64,000 nt of DNA from Dickeya undicola (GCF_000784735.1 NZ_JSYG01000032.1:1-64000), one strand, 5' to 3'; counted from the first letter of the stretch, positions 32,824 through 43,369 are shown. A program made the numbers and translations. Notes: generated by a model from the letters alone, not told the origin.

Positions 32824-35553
32824 ATGACCGACGAGGAACAGCGTCGCCCCGACCCGGACAGCCTGCTGAGCCAGATTGAAGAACAGCCGCGCGGCAAACT
32901 GAAAATCTTCTTCGGTGCCTGCGCCGGGGTTGGGAAGACCTACGCCATGTTGCAGGAAGCACAGCGACTGAAAGCCCAGGGGCTGGATGTGCTGGTCGGG
33001 GTGGTGGAAACCCACGGGCGCAGTGAAACCGCTGCGCTGGTGGAGGGGTTACCACATTTGCCGATGAAGAAAATCAGCCATTACGGCCGACATCATCATG
33101 AATTTGATCTGGACGCAGCGCTGGCGCGCTGCCCTGCGCTGATTCTGATCGATGAACTGGCGCACAGCAACATCCGGGGTTCCCGTCATCCCAAACGCTG
33201 GCAGGACGTACAGGAACTGCTGGACGCGGGCATCGACGTGTTCACTACCGTCAATGTGCAGCATCTGGAAAGCCTGAACGATATCGTCGGCGGCGTGACC
33301 GGCATCCGGGTGCGGGAAACCGTCCCAGATCCGATTTTTGACGACGCCACAGAAGTGGTGCTGGTGGACCTGCCACCTGATGACCTGCGCCAGCGTCTCA
33401 ATGAAGGCAAGGTTTACCTGCCGATGCAGGCAGAACGCGCCATCGAAAACTTCTTTCGCAAAGGCAACCTGCTTGCTCTGCGCGAACTGGCGCTCCGGCG
33501 AATGGCCGACCGGGTGGACGACCAGATGCGGGCGATGCGTGCCAGTCAAGGGCGCGAACGGGTCTGGCATACCCGCGACGCCATCCTGCTGTGCATCGGC
33601 CGTGGCGTGGGTAACGAAAAGCTGGTGCGTACCGCCGCCCGTCTGGCTGCCCGTCTGGGCAGCATCTGGCACGCGGTTTACGTCGAAACACCACGCCTGC
33701 ACCGTCTGCCGGAAGGCGAGCGACGGGCGATCCTGCGTGCGCTGAAACTGGCACAGGATCTGGGGGCGGAAACCGCCACCCTTTCTGACCCATCGGTGGA
33801 ACGCGCGGTGCTGCGCTATGCCCGCGAACACAATCTGGGCAAGATCGTGATTGGTCGTCACACCGAGCAGAAACTCGGCTGGTGGCGTCGCACTCGTTTT
33901 GCTGAGAAGCTCGGCAAGCTAGGGCCGGACCTCGATTTGGTCGTGGTGTCGGTGCAGGATGATAGCACACCGCCTCCGCCCAAGACCCCGGATGTCAGGG
34001 GAATTACCGACAAATGGCGCTTGCAGTTTTACGGCTGCGGTGTTGCTGCTCTGCTCTGCGCATTGATTACGCTGCTGGCGTTGTGGTCGCCGTTCTCGAT
34101 GCTGGAACCGGTCAACCTGGTGATGCTCTATCTGCTGGCGGTAGTCATCATCGCGCTGTTTTATGGCCGCTGGCCATCGGTGTTCGCCGCGGTCATCAAT
34201 GTCGCCAGTTTCGATTTGTTTTTTGTGGTGCCTAAAGGAACATTCGCGGTAGCAGATGCGCAATATCTGGTCACGTTTGCCGTGATGCTGACCATCGGTA
34301 TTCTGGTGGGAAACCTGACCGCCGGGGTACGTTATCAGGCTCGCGTCGCCCGCTACCGCGAGCAGCGAGTGCGGCATCTGTACGAAATGTCCAAAGCGCT
34401 TAACCGCAGCCTATCAGTGCAGGATATCGCCAAGGCCAGTCATCATTTCCTGCGTTCTACCTTTCAGGCCAAAATAGCCATTCTGCTGGCTGATCACGTA
34501 GCCTCCCCCAGCGCCTATCTACAACAGGCCGCGCTCGACGAGCCAGATCAGTTGATCATCGATCAAGCCATCGCTCGCTGGAGCTACGACCACGCGGCCC
34601 CCGCCGGGGCGGGCACCAGCACCCTGCCGGGTGTTCCCTACCAGATTCTGCCGCTGGCAACACCACAACTGACCTTCGGCGTCATCGCCGTCGAGCCAAA
34701 TAATGTTCGCCAGTTGATGATTCCGGAACAGCAACGAATGCTGGAAACCTTCACCGTCCTGATAGCCAACGCTCTGGAGCGTTTGCATCTGGTCAAAAGC
34801 ACGGAAAACGCCCGGCTGGACGCCGAGCGTGAGCAACTGCGCAATTCGCTGTTGGCCGCGCTGTCCCATGATTTACGCACCCCGTTGACGGTGCTGTTTG
34901 GTCAGGCGGAGATTCTGACGCTTAACCTGGCTTCTGAAGGCTCGCCCTATGCGCCGCAGGCCAGCCAGATCCGCCAGCACATTCTCAGCACCACCCGGCT
35001 GGTCAACAACCTGCTGGATATGGCACGCATCCAGTCCGATGGCTTTAATTTGCGCAAAGAGTGGCAAACACTGGAAGAACTCGCCGGAAGTGCGTTACGG
35101 CAGTTGGAAAATTCACTGGCAAACAATACTATTCATTTACGGTTGCCGCAGGACATGACCCTGGTGTACTGCGATGCCAGCCTGATCGAACGGGTGTTGA
35201 TCAACCTGCTGGAAAACGCCATCAAATACGCTGGCGAGCAGGCGACGATCACCCTCTCTGCCAGCCAGATTTCGACTCCGACCTCCGGCGATATGCTGGA
35301 AGTACAGGTACGGGATAACGGCCCCGGCATCCCTGAAGGTCAGGAAAAAGTGATTTTTGACAAGTTCGCCCGCGGGCACAAAGAGTCGTCCATTCCCGGT
35401 GTTGGGTTGGGTCTGGCAATTTGCCGAGCCATTGTGGAGATTCACGGCGGACGAATCTGGGCCACCAACGCGGATGACGGCGGTGCGGTGTTCCACTTTA
35501 CTCTACCGCTGGCGCCACCACCGGTTCTCGAACCTGAAGAGATGGAGTCCTGA
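32824..35553 (+). CDS. kdpD: Sensor histidine kinase KdpD
   Basis: Membrane kinase of 909 aa that senses K+ limitation and osmotic stress. Domains: an N-terminal KdpD domain with Walker A GACAGVGKT (31-39), a USP-like domain (about 250-375), four closely spaced transmembrane helices (about 400-500), a GAF-like region, then HisKA with the phosphorylated His682 (SHDLRTPLT) and an HATPase domain (NLLENAIKYA, DNGPGIP, GVGLGLAIC). It lies 28 nt after kdpC and just before kdpE. Confidence 0.98.
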   Translation: MTDEEQRRPDPDSLLSQIEEQPRGKLKIFFGACAGVGKTYAMLQEAQRLKAQGLDVLVGVVETHGRSETAALVEGLPHLPMKKISHYGRHHHEFDLDAALARCPALILIDELAHSNIRGSRHPKRWQDVQELLDAGIDVFTTVNVQHLESLNDIVGGVTGIRVRETVPDPIFDDATEVVLVDLPPDDLRQRLNEGKVYLPMQAERAIENFFRKGNLLALRELALRRMADRVDDQMRAMRASQGRERVWHTRDAILLCIGRGVGNEKLVRTAARLAARLGSIWHAVYVETPRLHRLPEGERRAILRALKLAQDLGAETATLSDPSVERAVLRYAREHNLGKIVIGRHTEQKLGWWRRTRFAEKLGKLGPDLDLVVVSVQDDSTPPPPKTPDVRGITDKWRLQFYGCGVAALLCALITLLALWSPFSMLEPVNLVMLYLLAVVIIALFYGRWPSVFAAVINVASFDLFFVVPKGTFAVADAQYLVTFAVMLTIGILVGNLTAGVRYQARVARYREQRVRHLYEMSKALNRSLSVQDIAKASHHFLRSTFQAKIAILLADHVASPSAYLQQAALDEPDQLIIDQAIARWSYDHAAPAGAGTSTLPGVPYQILPLATPQLTFGVIAVEPNNVRQLMIPEQQRMLETFTVLIANALERLHLVKSTENARLDAEREQLRNSLLAALSHDLRTPLTVLFGQAEILTLNLASEGSPYAPQASQIRQHILSTTRLVNNLLDMARIQSDGFNLRKEWQTLEELAGSALRQLENSLANNTIHLRLPQDMTLVYCDASLIERVLINLLENAIKYAGEQATITLSASQISTPTSGDMLEVQVRDNGPGIPEGQEKVIFDKFARGHKESSIPGVGLGLAICRAIVEIHGGRIWATNADDGGAVFHFTLPLAPPPVLEPEEMES

Positions 35554-35555
35554 CC

Positions 35556-36239
35556 CTGTTACAGACCAACATCCTGATCGTAGAAGATGAAAAAGAGATC
35601 CGGCGTTTTGTCCGCAACGCGCTGGAGGGTGCAGGTTGCCGCGTATTCGACGCTGATACACTACAACGGGGATTGATCGAAGCGGCGACCCGCAAGCCTG
35701 ACCTGATTATTCTCGATCTGGGTCTGCCCGACGGCGACGGTATCGATTACATCCGGGATCTACGTCAGTGGAGCACGATTCCGATTATCGTGCTTTCTGC
35801 TCGTACCGATGAGCAAGACAAGATAGACGCGCTGGACGTGGGTGCTGATGATTACCTCACCAAACCGTTCGGCATCGGCGAGTTACTCGCACGAGTGCGG
35901 GTAGCGTTACGCCGCTTCAGCACGCCTCAGCAGGAAAGCCCGCTCATCACGTTTTCCAACATTAGCGTGGATTTGGTCAATCGCCAGGTGACCCGTGACC
36001 AGCAGGAATTGCATCTGACACCGATTGAATTCCGGCTACTGGCGACGCTGCTCGCCAACCCCGGCAAGGTGCTGACGCAGCGCCAACTGCTCAATCAGGT
36101 CTGGGGCCCAAATGCGGTAGAGCACAGCCATTATCTGCGTATCTACATGGGGCATTTGCGCCAGAAACTGGAAAACGACCCGGCCCGGCCGCGCCACTTT
36201 CTGACCGAGACGGCCATCGGCTACCGGTTTATGCCCTAG
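35556..36239 (+). CDS. kdpE: Response regulator KdpE, apparent CTG start
   Basis: OmpR-family regulator of about 227 aa that activates kdpFABC. The receiver domain has the phosphorylation site near Asp54 (LDLGLPDGDG), and the winged-helix output domain ends GYRFMP. The conserved N-terminus (TNILIVEDE) begins at 35565. The frame has a stop at 35535, and between the two the only start-like codons are CTG 35550 and CTG 35556. GGAG lies 8 nt before CTG 35556, so I choose that. A TTG start at 35673 would delete the first third of the receiver domain. Confidence 0.88.
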   Translation: MLQTNILIVEDEKEIRRFVRNALEGAGCRVFDADTLQRGLIEAATRKPDLIILDLGLPDGDGIDYIRDLRQWSTIPIIVLSARTDEQDKIDALDVGADDYLTKPFGIGELLARVRVALRRFSTPQQESPLITFSNISVDLVNRQVTRDQQELHLTPIEFRLLATLLANPGKVLTQRQLLNQVWGPNAVEHSHYLRIYMGHLRQKLENDPARPRHFLTETAIGYRFMP

Positions 36240-36323
36240 CTTTCCCCTTTAATGATGGATACGCCTGGCCCCTCGCCTGCGTCAGGCGTAGCATCCTGAT
36301 TTTTATCCGCGAGAAAAATATCA

Positions 36324-36752
36324 ATGAGTAGCTGGTTACTTTACGCCTTGCTGTCGGCGTTGTGCGCCTCGCTGGTAGCACTGTTTGGAAAAATCGGCCT
36401 GCAACAGCTGGACGCCAATACCGCCACCGCCATTCGTGCGGTGATCATGGCGCTATTTCTGGTCGGCGTGGTAGTGGCTCAGGGCAAAACCTCGCTGTTC
36501 GCTGACGTACTGTCCAACCACAAGGCGATGCTGTTCATCGTACTGAGCGGCTTAGCGGGCGCACTGTCCTGGCTGTTTTATTTTATGGCGCTAAAAAGCG
36601 GGAACGTCGCCCAAGTAGCCCCTATCGATAAACTTAGCGTGGTGTTCGCGGTGATTCTGGCGGCATTGCTGCTGGGAGAAAAAGTGTCGCTGTTGGCCGG
36701 GGTTGGCGTTGCGCTGATTTCCGCCGGTGCGCTACTGGTGGCGTTAGGATAA
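36324..36752 (+). CDS. Small EamA-family (DMT) transporter
   Basis: Membrane protein of 142 aa with about five hydrophobic helices, forming one EamA repeat instead of the usual two. The internal block SWLFYFMALKSGNVAQVAPIDKLSV is characteristic of this half-size group. Such proteins are thought to work as dimers. The substrate is not known. It lies between kdpE and pgm, where E. coli has unrelated genes (speF/potE). Confidence 0.85.
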   Translation: MSSWLLYALLSALCASLVALFGKIGLQQLDANTATAIRAVIMALFLVGVVVAQGKTSLFADVLSNHKAMLFIVLSGLAGALSWLFYFMALKSGNVAQVAPIDKLSVVFAVILAALLLGEKVSLLAGVGVALISAGALLVALG

Positions 36753-36769
36753 TACAACGGGTTGGCGAT

Positions 36770-36795
36770 AAAAAAGGCGCTGTTGACACAGCGCC
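36770..36795 (-). terminator. Rho-independent terminator of pgm
   Basis: A 7-bp stem (GGCGCTG/CAGCGCC, 36776-36795) followed on the minus strand by six T, 24 nt past the pgm stop. Confidence 0.88.
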
Positions 36796-36818
36796 CTGAT
36801 TTCAAACCGGTTGTTTCG

Positions 36819-38462
36819 TTACTTCGCGCTGCTCAGCACCGCGCTGACGATCTCAACCGCTTCTTTCTCGATTTTCTCGCGGTGCTCCGCACCGAGGAAA
36901 CTTTCGCAGTAAATTTTGTAGGCTTCTTCCGTACCGGACGGACGCGCAGCAAACCAACCGTTGTCAGTCATCACCTTCAGGCCACCAATCGACGCGCCAT
37001 TGCCAGGTGCAGCAGTCAGGCGAGCAGTGATTGGGTCACCTGCCAGCGTACTGGCGGACACCATTTCTGGCGACAGTTTGGATAACGCGGCTTTCTGCGC
37101 ATGAGTCGCCGATGCCTGCAAGCGATTGTAGCTCGGCGCTCCGAAACGCTCAGCCAGCGCATCATAGTGCTGTTGCGGGTTTTTACCGGTCACCGCGGTA
37201 ATTTCCGCTGCCAGCAGACACAGAATGATGCCATCTTTGTCGGTCGACCACGGCTTGCCGTCAAAACGCAGGAACGACGCACCAGCGCTCTCTTCACCAC
37301 CGAAGCCTAATGTCCCGTCAAACAGACCATCCACAAACCATTTAAAACCAACCGGCACTTCCACCAGTTTACGGCCGAGGTCCGCCACTACCCGGTCGAT
37401 CATGGCGCTGGACACCAGCGTCTTACCAACCGCTACCGACTCGCTCCACTGCGGACGATGACGGAACAGATAGTTGATAGCCACCGCCAGATAGTGGTTC
37501 GGGTTCATCAACCCGGCCGGGGTAACAATGCCGTGACGGTCATAATCCGGATCGTTGGCAAAAGCCAAGTCAAACTTGTCGCGCAGCGCCAGCAAACCCG
37601 ACATCGCCGAGACGGACGAGCAATCCATACGGATCACACCATCATGGTCCAGCGTCATGAAACGGAAGGTCTGATCGATGGCATCATTGACCAGCGTCAG
37701 GTCCAGCTGGTAGCGCTCGGCGATGCGTTGCCAGTAAGCAATGCCGGAGCCGCCAAGCGGATCGACACCCAGTTTCAGACCGGCTCGCTGAATCGCCGCC
37801 ATGTCCACCACCTCGCCCAGCGCCTCGACATACGGCTCAACCAGGTCGCGCTCGTGCAGATGACCGCTCTGACGCGCTTTATCCAACGACTGACGCTTCA
37901 CTTCACGCAGATTATCCGCCAACAGCGCGTTGGCACGTTTTTCAATCACGCTCGTCAGGTTGGTGTCTGCCGGGCCGCCATTGGGTGGATTGTATTTAAT
38001 GCCACCGTCTTCTGGTGGATTATGAGAAGGGGTAATCACGATGCCATCCGCCAGCGCGCCGCCCTGACGGTTGTGGACCAGAATCGCGTTTGACACCGCA
38101 GGTGTCGGGGTAAAACCGTTATCCTGCTGAACAATGACGTCAACGCCGTTGGCCGTCAGTACTTCCAACACCGAGATAAACGCCGGTTCGGACAACGCAT
38201 GGGTATCTTTCCCCACGTAGCACGGCCCCGTGATGCCCTGACGGCTACGCTCTTCGGCAATCGCCTGAGCAATCGCCAGAATATGGGCTTCATTGAAGCT
38301 GTGGCGGGCAGCGCAACCACGATGCCCGGAGGTGCCGAATTTAACCGACTGTGCCGGATTAGTGACATCCGGGCGCAACACATAATACTGGGACGTCAAC
38401 TGTGCGACATTAATCAGGTCGCTTTGCCGGGTAGGTTGTCCGGCTCTTGGGTGATTAGCCAT
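36819..38462 (-). CDS. pgm: Phosphoglucomutase
   Basis: Interconverts glucose 1-phosphate and glucose 6-phosphate; 547 aa, same length class as E. coli Pgm. The catalytic phosphoserine is Ser146 in [11 protein letters not shown], the metal loop is DPDYDRHG, and the C-terminal phosphate-binding loop is RPSGTE. It lies 25 nt after seqA, the conserved seqA-pgm order. Confidence 0.98.
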   Translation of the reverse strand: MANHPRAGQPTRQSDLINVAQLTSQYYVLRPDVTNPAQSVKFGTSGHRGCAARHSFNEAHILAIAQAIAEERSRQGITGPCYVGKDTHALSEPAFISVLEVLTANGVDVIVQQDNGFTPTPAVSNAILVHNRQGGALADGIVITPSHNPPEDGGIKYNPPNGGPADTNLTSVIEKRANALLADNLREVKRQSLDKARQSGHLHERDLVEPYVEALGEVVDMAAIQRAGLKLGVDPLGGSGIAYWQRIAERYQLDLTLVNDAIDQTFRFMTLDHDGVIRMDCSSVSAMSGLLALRDKFDLAFANDPDYDRHGIVTPAGLMNPNHYLAVAINYLFRHRPQWSESVAVGKTLVSSAMIDRVVADLGRKLVEVPVGFKWFVDGLFDGTLGFGGEESAGASFLRFDGKPWSTDKDGIILCLLAAEITAVTGKNPQQHYDALAERFGAPSYNRLQASATHAQKAALSKLSPEMVSASTLAGDPITARLTAAPGNGASIGGLKVMTDNGWFAARPSGTEEAYKIYCESFLGAEHREKIEKEAVEIVSAVLSSAK

Positions 38463-38487
38463 TGGCGTTTCTTCCTGACGCAGTGAT

Positions 38488-39030
38488 TTAAATAGTGCCG
38501 CAAACTTTCTCAGTCAGTTCCGGCGGGAACTGCATCGCCAGCATGATGTACTCGACCATGCTGCGCTTGCGACCGGTATTGGTATTGGTGATAACCCAGT
38601 AAGGCGTGTCGTCAATGTGCCGGGGTTTGGTCTGAGCGCCGTGCAGCAACAAAGTCTGCTCGTCGGCAGCGAAATAGACGCGGGTGCGGCCATGCAATGA
38701 GTCGGTCGCCGCTGCAAACGCTTCTGGCGACAGGCGATACAGGGTGGACAGTACCATCAGAAAACGATTGACCGCCTTGTTCTGCTCGGCATATTCGTCC
38801 GACAGCAACAACTCGCGCACGGTTCTTACCCGGTCACGAGACGGCTGCACCGTGGCTGGCTGGGCGATTGTCGACACCGCTGGCAACGGCGTTACCGCTG
38901 CTGCCGCTGGCTGCTGCGCGCTACTGAATTTCAGCATACGCCGTAAAATATCCGATGCACTCTCGCCGATATGCTGAGTGTGGCTGGCGATATAACGGTA
39001 AAGCTCGTCGTCGACCTCAATAGTTTTCAT
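38488..39030 (-). CDS. seqA: Replication initiation negative regulator SeqA
   Basis: Binds hemimethylated GATC sites and sequesters oriC after initiation. Its 180 aa comprise an N-terminal oligomerisation domain ([18 protein letters not shown]), an Ala/Pro-rich linker (about 55-75) and a C-terminal DNA-binding domain ending VCGTI. The start ATG 39030 matches E. coli; the upstream in-frame start 11 codons earlier is unconserved. Divergent from ybfF. Confidence 0.97.
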   Translation of the reverse strand: MKTIEVDDELYRYIASHTQHIGESASDILRRMLKFSSAQQPAAAAVTPLPAVSTIAQPATVQPSRDRVRTVRELLLSDEYAEQNKAVNRFLMVLSTLYRLSPEAFAAATDSLHGRTRVYFAADEQTLLLHGAQTKPRHIDDTPYWVITNTNTGRKRSMVEYIMLAMQFPPELTEKVCGTI

Positions 39031-39286
39031 TTTTATCCAGTACTGTTTTATGTCTTTAATCAATCATCAGGAATTATACAGGCTATGCGCAACCCGCGAA
39101 CAGCGACAGAGGCCAGTGACGCCAAATTCAGGATTATCCTGAATTTGTGCACGCATTCCTGTTATATGAATGCGGCTTTCTATCCCCTGCCCCAACGAGC
39201 GCCGCCTGACAGAGTTTACCCTGCGGCGAAGCGTCATGGTAAAGTCATGATACCCTAAGCCACTGTCTCTCTGAATGAACTTCACC

Positions 39287-40057
39287 ATGAAATTGAATTA
39301 TCGCTGGCAAAACGCACAACACCCGCAGGACCGGTTACCGGTTATTCTCATTCACGGTTTATTTGGCAACCTGGACAATCTTGGCGTACTCGCCCGTGAC
39401 CTGCAAAAACACCACGATACGTTGCAGATTGATCTGCGTAATCATGGGTTGTCACCCCGCGCACCGGAGATGAACTACCCCGCAATGGCGCAGGATGTAC
39501 GTGAATTGCTTGATGAGCTAGGACTGGAACGTGTCATCCTGATCGGTCACTCCATGGGGGGAAAGGTGTCAATGGCGCTCACCGGAGTGCTTGTCGGGCG
39601 TATCGAGCGCATTGTGGCGATTGATATCGCGCCGGTGGACTATCAGGTGCGTCGTCATGACAACGTATTCGCTGCCATTCACGCCGTTAACGATGCTGGT
39701 GTAACGCAACGTTCCAACGCGGCGGAAATCATGCGCGATTACCTGCCGGGCGAAGAAGGCGTCATCCAGTTTTTGTTGAAGTCTTTCCAGCAGGGAGAAT
39801 GGCGCTTTAACGTCCCCGTCTTGTGGGACCAATACGAGCACCTCGTGGGCTGGCAGGACGTGCCTGCCTGGCCCGGTCCAATCCTGTTTATTCGTGGTAG
39901 CGAGTCACCTTATCTTGATGATCGCTATCGTGATACGCTGCTGCGCCAGTTCCCTGCGGCCAAGGCATACGTGGTGAGTGGTGCCAGCCACTGGGTGCAC
40001 GCAGAAAAACCGGAAGCGGTGTTGCGCGCCATCCACCGTTTTCTGGACGCTGACTAA
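39287..40057 (+). CDS. ybfF: Esterase YbfF (alpha/beta hydrolase)
   Basis: Alpha/beta-hydrolase of 256 aa with acyl-ester hydrolase activity in E. coli. The nucleophile is Ser89 in GHSMGGK, the oxyanion region is HGLFGNLDNLG, and the catalytic His is in SHWVHAEKP. ATG 39287 (MKLNYRWQ) is preferred over ATG 39275 because it matches the family start. Its neighbours (seqA, ybfE) are conserved. Confidence 0.95.
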   Translation: MKLNYRWQNAQHPQDRLPVILIHGLFGNLDNLGVLARDLQKHHDTLQIDLRNHGLSPRAPEMNYPAMAQDVRELLDELGLERVILIGHSMGGKVSMALTGVLVGRIERIVAIDIAPVDYQVRRHDNVFAAIHAVNDAGVTQRSNAAEIMRDYLPGEEGVIQFLLKSFQQGEWRFNVPVLWDQYEHLVGWQDVPAWPGPILFIRGSESPYLDDRYRDTLLRQFPAAKAYVVSGASHWVHAEKPEAVLRAIHRFLDAD

Positions 40058-40345
40058 CAACAAAGCAAGCGATGCGGGAACCACAACGACCAGACACATC
40101 CGCGCCAGCCTGCGTCAATCACGGTTTAATTGCGCGCTACGCCTCAGTAAACCGTTGTCGCCACCGCAACGGCTGGGGTATTATGGCGCGCTCAGTATTG
40201 AGGGGCGGCTGTCTGGCCACTTGCATCGTTAACCACATTTCATCAAAACGCAGCCTGAGTTGTCGCAAGCGACGGCTCACCCGGTACTCGACTCCCGGTG
40301 ATCAAACGCAGCGTTTTGGCCGAATTTCTTGCAGCACCATTATTT

Positions 40346-40627
40346 ATGGCAAAAGAACAAACGGATCGCACCACGCTGGATCTGTTCGCGAACGAGCGTC
40401 GTCCGGGGCGGCCCAAAACCAACCCGCTCTCCCGCGACGAGCAGTTACGAATCAATAAACGCAATCAGTTACGGCGTGACCGGGTGCGAGGTCTGCGTCG
40501 TGTTGAGCTGAAAATCAATAGCGAAGCGGTAGACATTTTGAATGCATTGGCTGAGCAGAAAAACATCAGCCGCAGTGAACTGATCGAACAAATACTGCTG
40601 GCGCAGTTGGCAGAACAAGAAGAGTGA
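40346..40627 (+). CDS. ybfE: YbfE family ribbon-helix-helix protein
   Basis: Small basic protein of 93 aa. The N-terminal half is nearly invariant with E. coli YbfE (MAKEQTDRTTLDLF, RRPGRPKTNPLSRDEQ), and the C-terminus is a ribbon-helix-helix domain (RVELKIN-EAVDILNALAE). The start ATG 40346 follows the family; an upstream in-frame start is ignored. E. coli ybfE is LexA-regulated, but I see no clear LexA box in the 288-bp spacer upstream. Confidence 0.9.
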   Translation: MAKEQTDRTTLDLFANERRPGRPKTNPLSRDEQLRINKRNQLRRDRVRGLRRVELKINSEAVDILNALAEQKNISRSELIEQILLAQLAEQEE

Positions 40628-40689
40628 CCCTCACTGGCGTCGTCCATGACGCCGGTCGTCCTTATTACATCAGAACGTTTCCACGATTA

Positions 40690-42381
40690 TCAGAATGTTT
40701 CCCAGTTATCGCTGCTCTTTTTACTGCTGCCAGTCGTAGCGGCTGGCAGGGCTTTAGCGGGAGCCGCCACGGCTTTCGGCGGTGCCTGGCGCTCGCGTCT
40801 CGGCGACAAACCACCCGACTGTTCTTCCGACAGCCGGAATACCGATACCGCTTCGGTCAACACCATCGCCTGCTCTTCCAGCGAACGCGTTGCCGCCGAC
40901 GCTTCCTGCACCAGTGCAGCATTCTGCTGGGTCACGCCATCCATTTCCGTGATCGCTTGTCCGGCCTGGGCGATCCCCTTGCTCTGCTCATCCGATGCTG
41001 TGGCTATTTCCGACATGATATCGGTGACGTTGGTTACCGCAGTCACAATTTCGCTCATGGTGCTGCCCGCATCGGCCACCAACGCTGAACCGTTATCTAC
41101 ACAGCGTACCGACTCGGCAATCAGGTTTTCGATCTCTTTTGCTGCCTGCGCACTACGCTGCGCCAGGCTTCTCACCTCACCGGCCACCACGGCAAAGCCA
41201 CGCCCTTGTTCACCAGCACGGGCGGCTTCCACCGCTGCGTTCAGCGCCAGAATGTTGGTCTGGAAAGCAATACCGTTGATTACGCTAGTAATCTCGGCGA
41301 TTTTCTTCGAGCTGCCGGAGATTTCCGCCATGGTTTTCACCACATTATCAACCAACTCCCCCCCCTTACTGGCGGTGGTGGAAGCTTGACGGGCCAGCTG
41401 ACTGGCGTGGCTGGCGTTTTCAGCGTTCTGTTTCACTGTTGATGTCAGTTGTTCCATACTGGCGGCGCTTTCTTCCAGCGCTGCCGCCTGTGACTCGGTA
41501 CGCGCTGCCAGGTCATTGTTACCGGAAGCGATCTCCGACACGCCCTGATAAATAGAGTCAGCACTGGTGCGAATGGTGCTGACCGTATTCGCCAGGCTGC
41601 TCTGCATATCACGCAACAGCGGGAACAAACGCCCCACACAGTTGTTACCAAAATCCAGAATCGGTTTACCCAGGCGGCCATTGGCAATCACCAGGAAATG
41701 ATCACGCAGGTCATTTAGTGGGCGTACCAGACAAGCCACCAGATAACGGTCGGTCAGGAACAACATCACCAGGCCCGCGATCAACCCGGCTAGCAGAATG
41801 TTCTGACCGATACCCGTGATACTCTCCAGTCGATTGCCCGTATCGACGAACATCGTCGACCCCGCTTTATTAAAGTTGGTGAAGGAGGCGTTAAACTGGC
41901 GGCTGAAGGACGGTACGATGTCTTTGGCAAACTTGTCATAGTCATCGAACTTTTTGTCCGCCGCACGCTGGAACATCGGCTCAACGCCTTGGGTAACCAA
42001 ATTTCCCCAATCGCGGATTACCGCGTCAACCAGCTCCGGCGACATGCCAGCATGATCAATCTTCTTGAATGCTTCCAGGTTAGATTTCAGTAAATCCAGT
42101 GCGGCCTGTGATGATTTTTGCTGTTCGTCCGCTTTCTGATCATCACCGCTCTGACGATAGTCAACCGCACGTGCCAGTCGGGTCACCATACGAAAGTACT
42201 GATCGTTACCGGTATTAACCAAATTCATATTGTTAACCAGCAATGCACTGGTTTTAGACGTTTCGTTCATTGTGCGGAACGAATACATGGTGTAGACCGA
42301 GACAGCAATCCATAACGCACAGAAGATGCCAAGCACCCACAACATGGCGGTGCGAATGGCAATATTTTTTAGGAATTGCAT
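40690..42381 (-). CDS. Methyl-accepting chemotaxis protein with NWETF tail
   Basis: Chemoreceptor of 563 aa. A first membrane helix (about 9-31) is followed by a periplasmic four-helix-type sensor region (about 33-180), a second membrane helix (about 182-205), HAMP, and a long cytoplasmic signalling domain with the hairpin tip ([20 protein letters not shown]). The last five residues, NWETF, are the CheR/CheB-docking pentapeptide of high-abundance receptors such as Tar and Tsr. The start ATG 42381 has GGAG at good spacing. The ligand is unknown. It is not at this place in E. coli. Confidence 0.95.
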   Translation of the reverse strand: MQFLKNIAIRTAMLWVLGIFCALWIAVSVYTMYSFRTMNETSKTSALLVNNMNLVNTGNDQYFRMVTRLARAVDYRQSGDDQKADEQQKSSQAALDLLKSNLEAFKKIDHAGMSPELVDAVIRDWGNLVTQGVEPMFQRAADKKFDDYDKFAKDIVPSFSRQFNASFTNFNKAGSTMFVDTGNRLESITGIGQNILLAGLIAGLVMLFLTDRYLVACLVRPLNDLRDHFLVIANGRLGKPILDFGNNCVGRLFPLLRDMQSSLANTVSTIRTSADSIYQGVSEIASGNNDLAARTESQAAALEESAASMEQLTSTVKQNAENASHASQLARQASTTASKGGELVDNVVKTMAEISGSSKKIAEITSVINGIAFQTNILALNAAVEAARAGEQGRGFAVVAGEVRSLAQRSAQAAKEIENLIAESVRCVDNGSALVADAGSTMSEIVTAVTNVTDIMSEIATASDEQSKGIAQAGQAITEMDGVTQQNAALVQEASAATRSLEEQAMVLTEAVSVFRLSEEQSGGLSPRRERQAPPKAVAAPAKALPAATTGSSKKSSDNWETF

Positions 42382-42800
42382 AGTTGACTCCATAACTGGG
42401 CTATTGGTCGAAGAGGTAAGTCTTGGTTTGATTTATGCGATGAGAAAGTCTCTCGCTTTGTAAGAAACATTGCTGCACATTTACATTCAATGAAAGCACC
42501 ATGCTCTGTCATCGTCAAAAATATAGGAATGTTTAGTGTTTTGTGTCGTTAAAAAGCTAATAAAAATTAGATAGTTAACAAATTACCCATATTTTCAGTT
42601 ATCTGTACGAATATCGTATTTTAAAAAAATTAAAAAAACATTAAGGAAGTGACGCAAAAACAATCAACTCATCGCTTCCATGCCATTTCACGATATGGCA
42701 AAAAGATACACGTTTATCCATTAGACAGTGTCTGCTATCATTAGCGGATCTCGGGTGATACAAGCACCATACCCTTAAGAATCAAGAGGTTATTTTATCC
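42382..42800. promoter_or_regulatory. Chemoreceptor / fldA divergent spacer
   Basis: A 419-bp AT-rich region (especially 42530-42650) with no credible gene. It must hold the promoters of the chemoreceptor (leftward) and fldA (rightward). I could not identify a convincing sigma-28 motif by eye. Confidence 0.5.
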
Positions 42801-43328
42801 ATGGCTCTCATAGGCATTTTTTTTGGCAGTGACACCGGCAATACCGAAAACATTGCCAAGACGATCCAGCAGCAATTGGGCAACGACGTCGCCGAACTGC
42901 ATGACATTGCCAAAAGCAGCAAAGAAGACCTTGAGCGTTTTGACATCCTGCTGCTGGGTATTCCAACCTGGTATTACGGCGAAGCGCAGTGTGACTGGGA
43001 TGACTTCTTTCCGACGCTGGAAGAGATTGATTTTGATAGCAAACTGGTCGCTATCTTCGGTTGCGGTGATCAGGAAGACTATGCTGAATACTTCTGTGAT
43101 GCCATGGGGACCATCCGCGATATTATCGAACCACGTGGTGCAGTCATCGTTGGTCATTGGCCAACCGAAGGCTATTACTTTGAAGCATCAAAAGGTCTGG
43201 CGGACGACACCCACTTTATCGGTTTGGCCATTGATGAAGATCGCCAGCCAGAACTGACCAGCGAGCGCGTCTCCACCTGGGTCAAGCAAATCAGTGAAGA
43301 AATGAACCTGAAAGCACTGCTGGCCTGA
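42801..43328 (+). CDS. fldA: Flavodoxin 1
   Basis: FMN-binding electron carrier of 175 aa (long-chain flavodoxin). The FMN phosphate loop is GSDTGNTE (about 9-16), with flanking aromatic residues in PTWYYGE and CGDQEDYAEYF. In E. coli it is essential and supplies electrons to IspG/IspH, biotin synthase, MetH and ribonucleotide reductase activation. It lies upstream of fur, as in E. coli, where both can be cotranscribed. Confidence 0.98.
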   Translation: MALIGIFFGSDTGNTENIAKTIQQQLGNDVAELHDIAKSSKEDLERFDILLLGIPTWYYGEAQCDWDDFFPTLEEIDFDSKLVAIFGCGDQEDYAEYFCDAMGTIRDIIEPRGAVIVGHWPTEGYYFEASKGLADDTHFIGLAIDEDRQPELTSERVSTWVKQISEEMNLKALLA

Positions 43329-43336
43329 TTCACCTG

Positions 43337-43369
43337 TGTGGCTCTGATACCGATGTATGCAGAGCCACA
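43337..43369 (+). terminator. Hairpin downstream of fldA
   Basis: A perfect 10-bp inverted repeat (TGTGGCTCTG/CAGAGCCACA) with a 13-nt loop, 8 nt past the fldA stop. The following T content is low, so termination is probably partial, compatible with fldA-fur readthrough. Confidence 0.5.

Noticed and set aside
35673-36239. Truncated kdpE starting at TTG 35673
   Set aside because: It would remove the first beta strand and acidic residues of the receiver domain, and coding similarity clearly continues upstream to 35565.
40058-40345. LexA box upstream of ybfE
   Set aside because: The E. coli homologue is LexA-regulated, but I found no CTG-N10-CAG motif in this spacer.
42382-42800. Sigma-28 flagellar promoter for the chemoreceptor
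   Set aside because: I looked for TAAA-N15-GCCGATAA on the minus strand and saw only poor partial matches.
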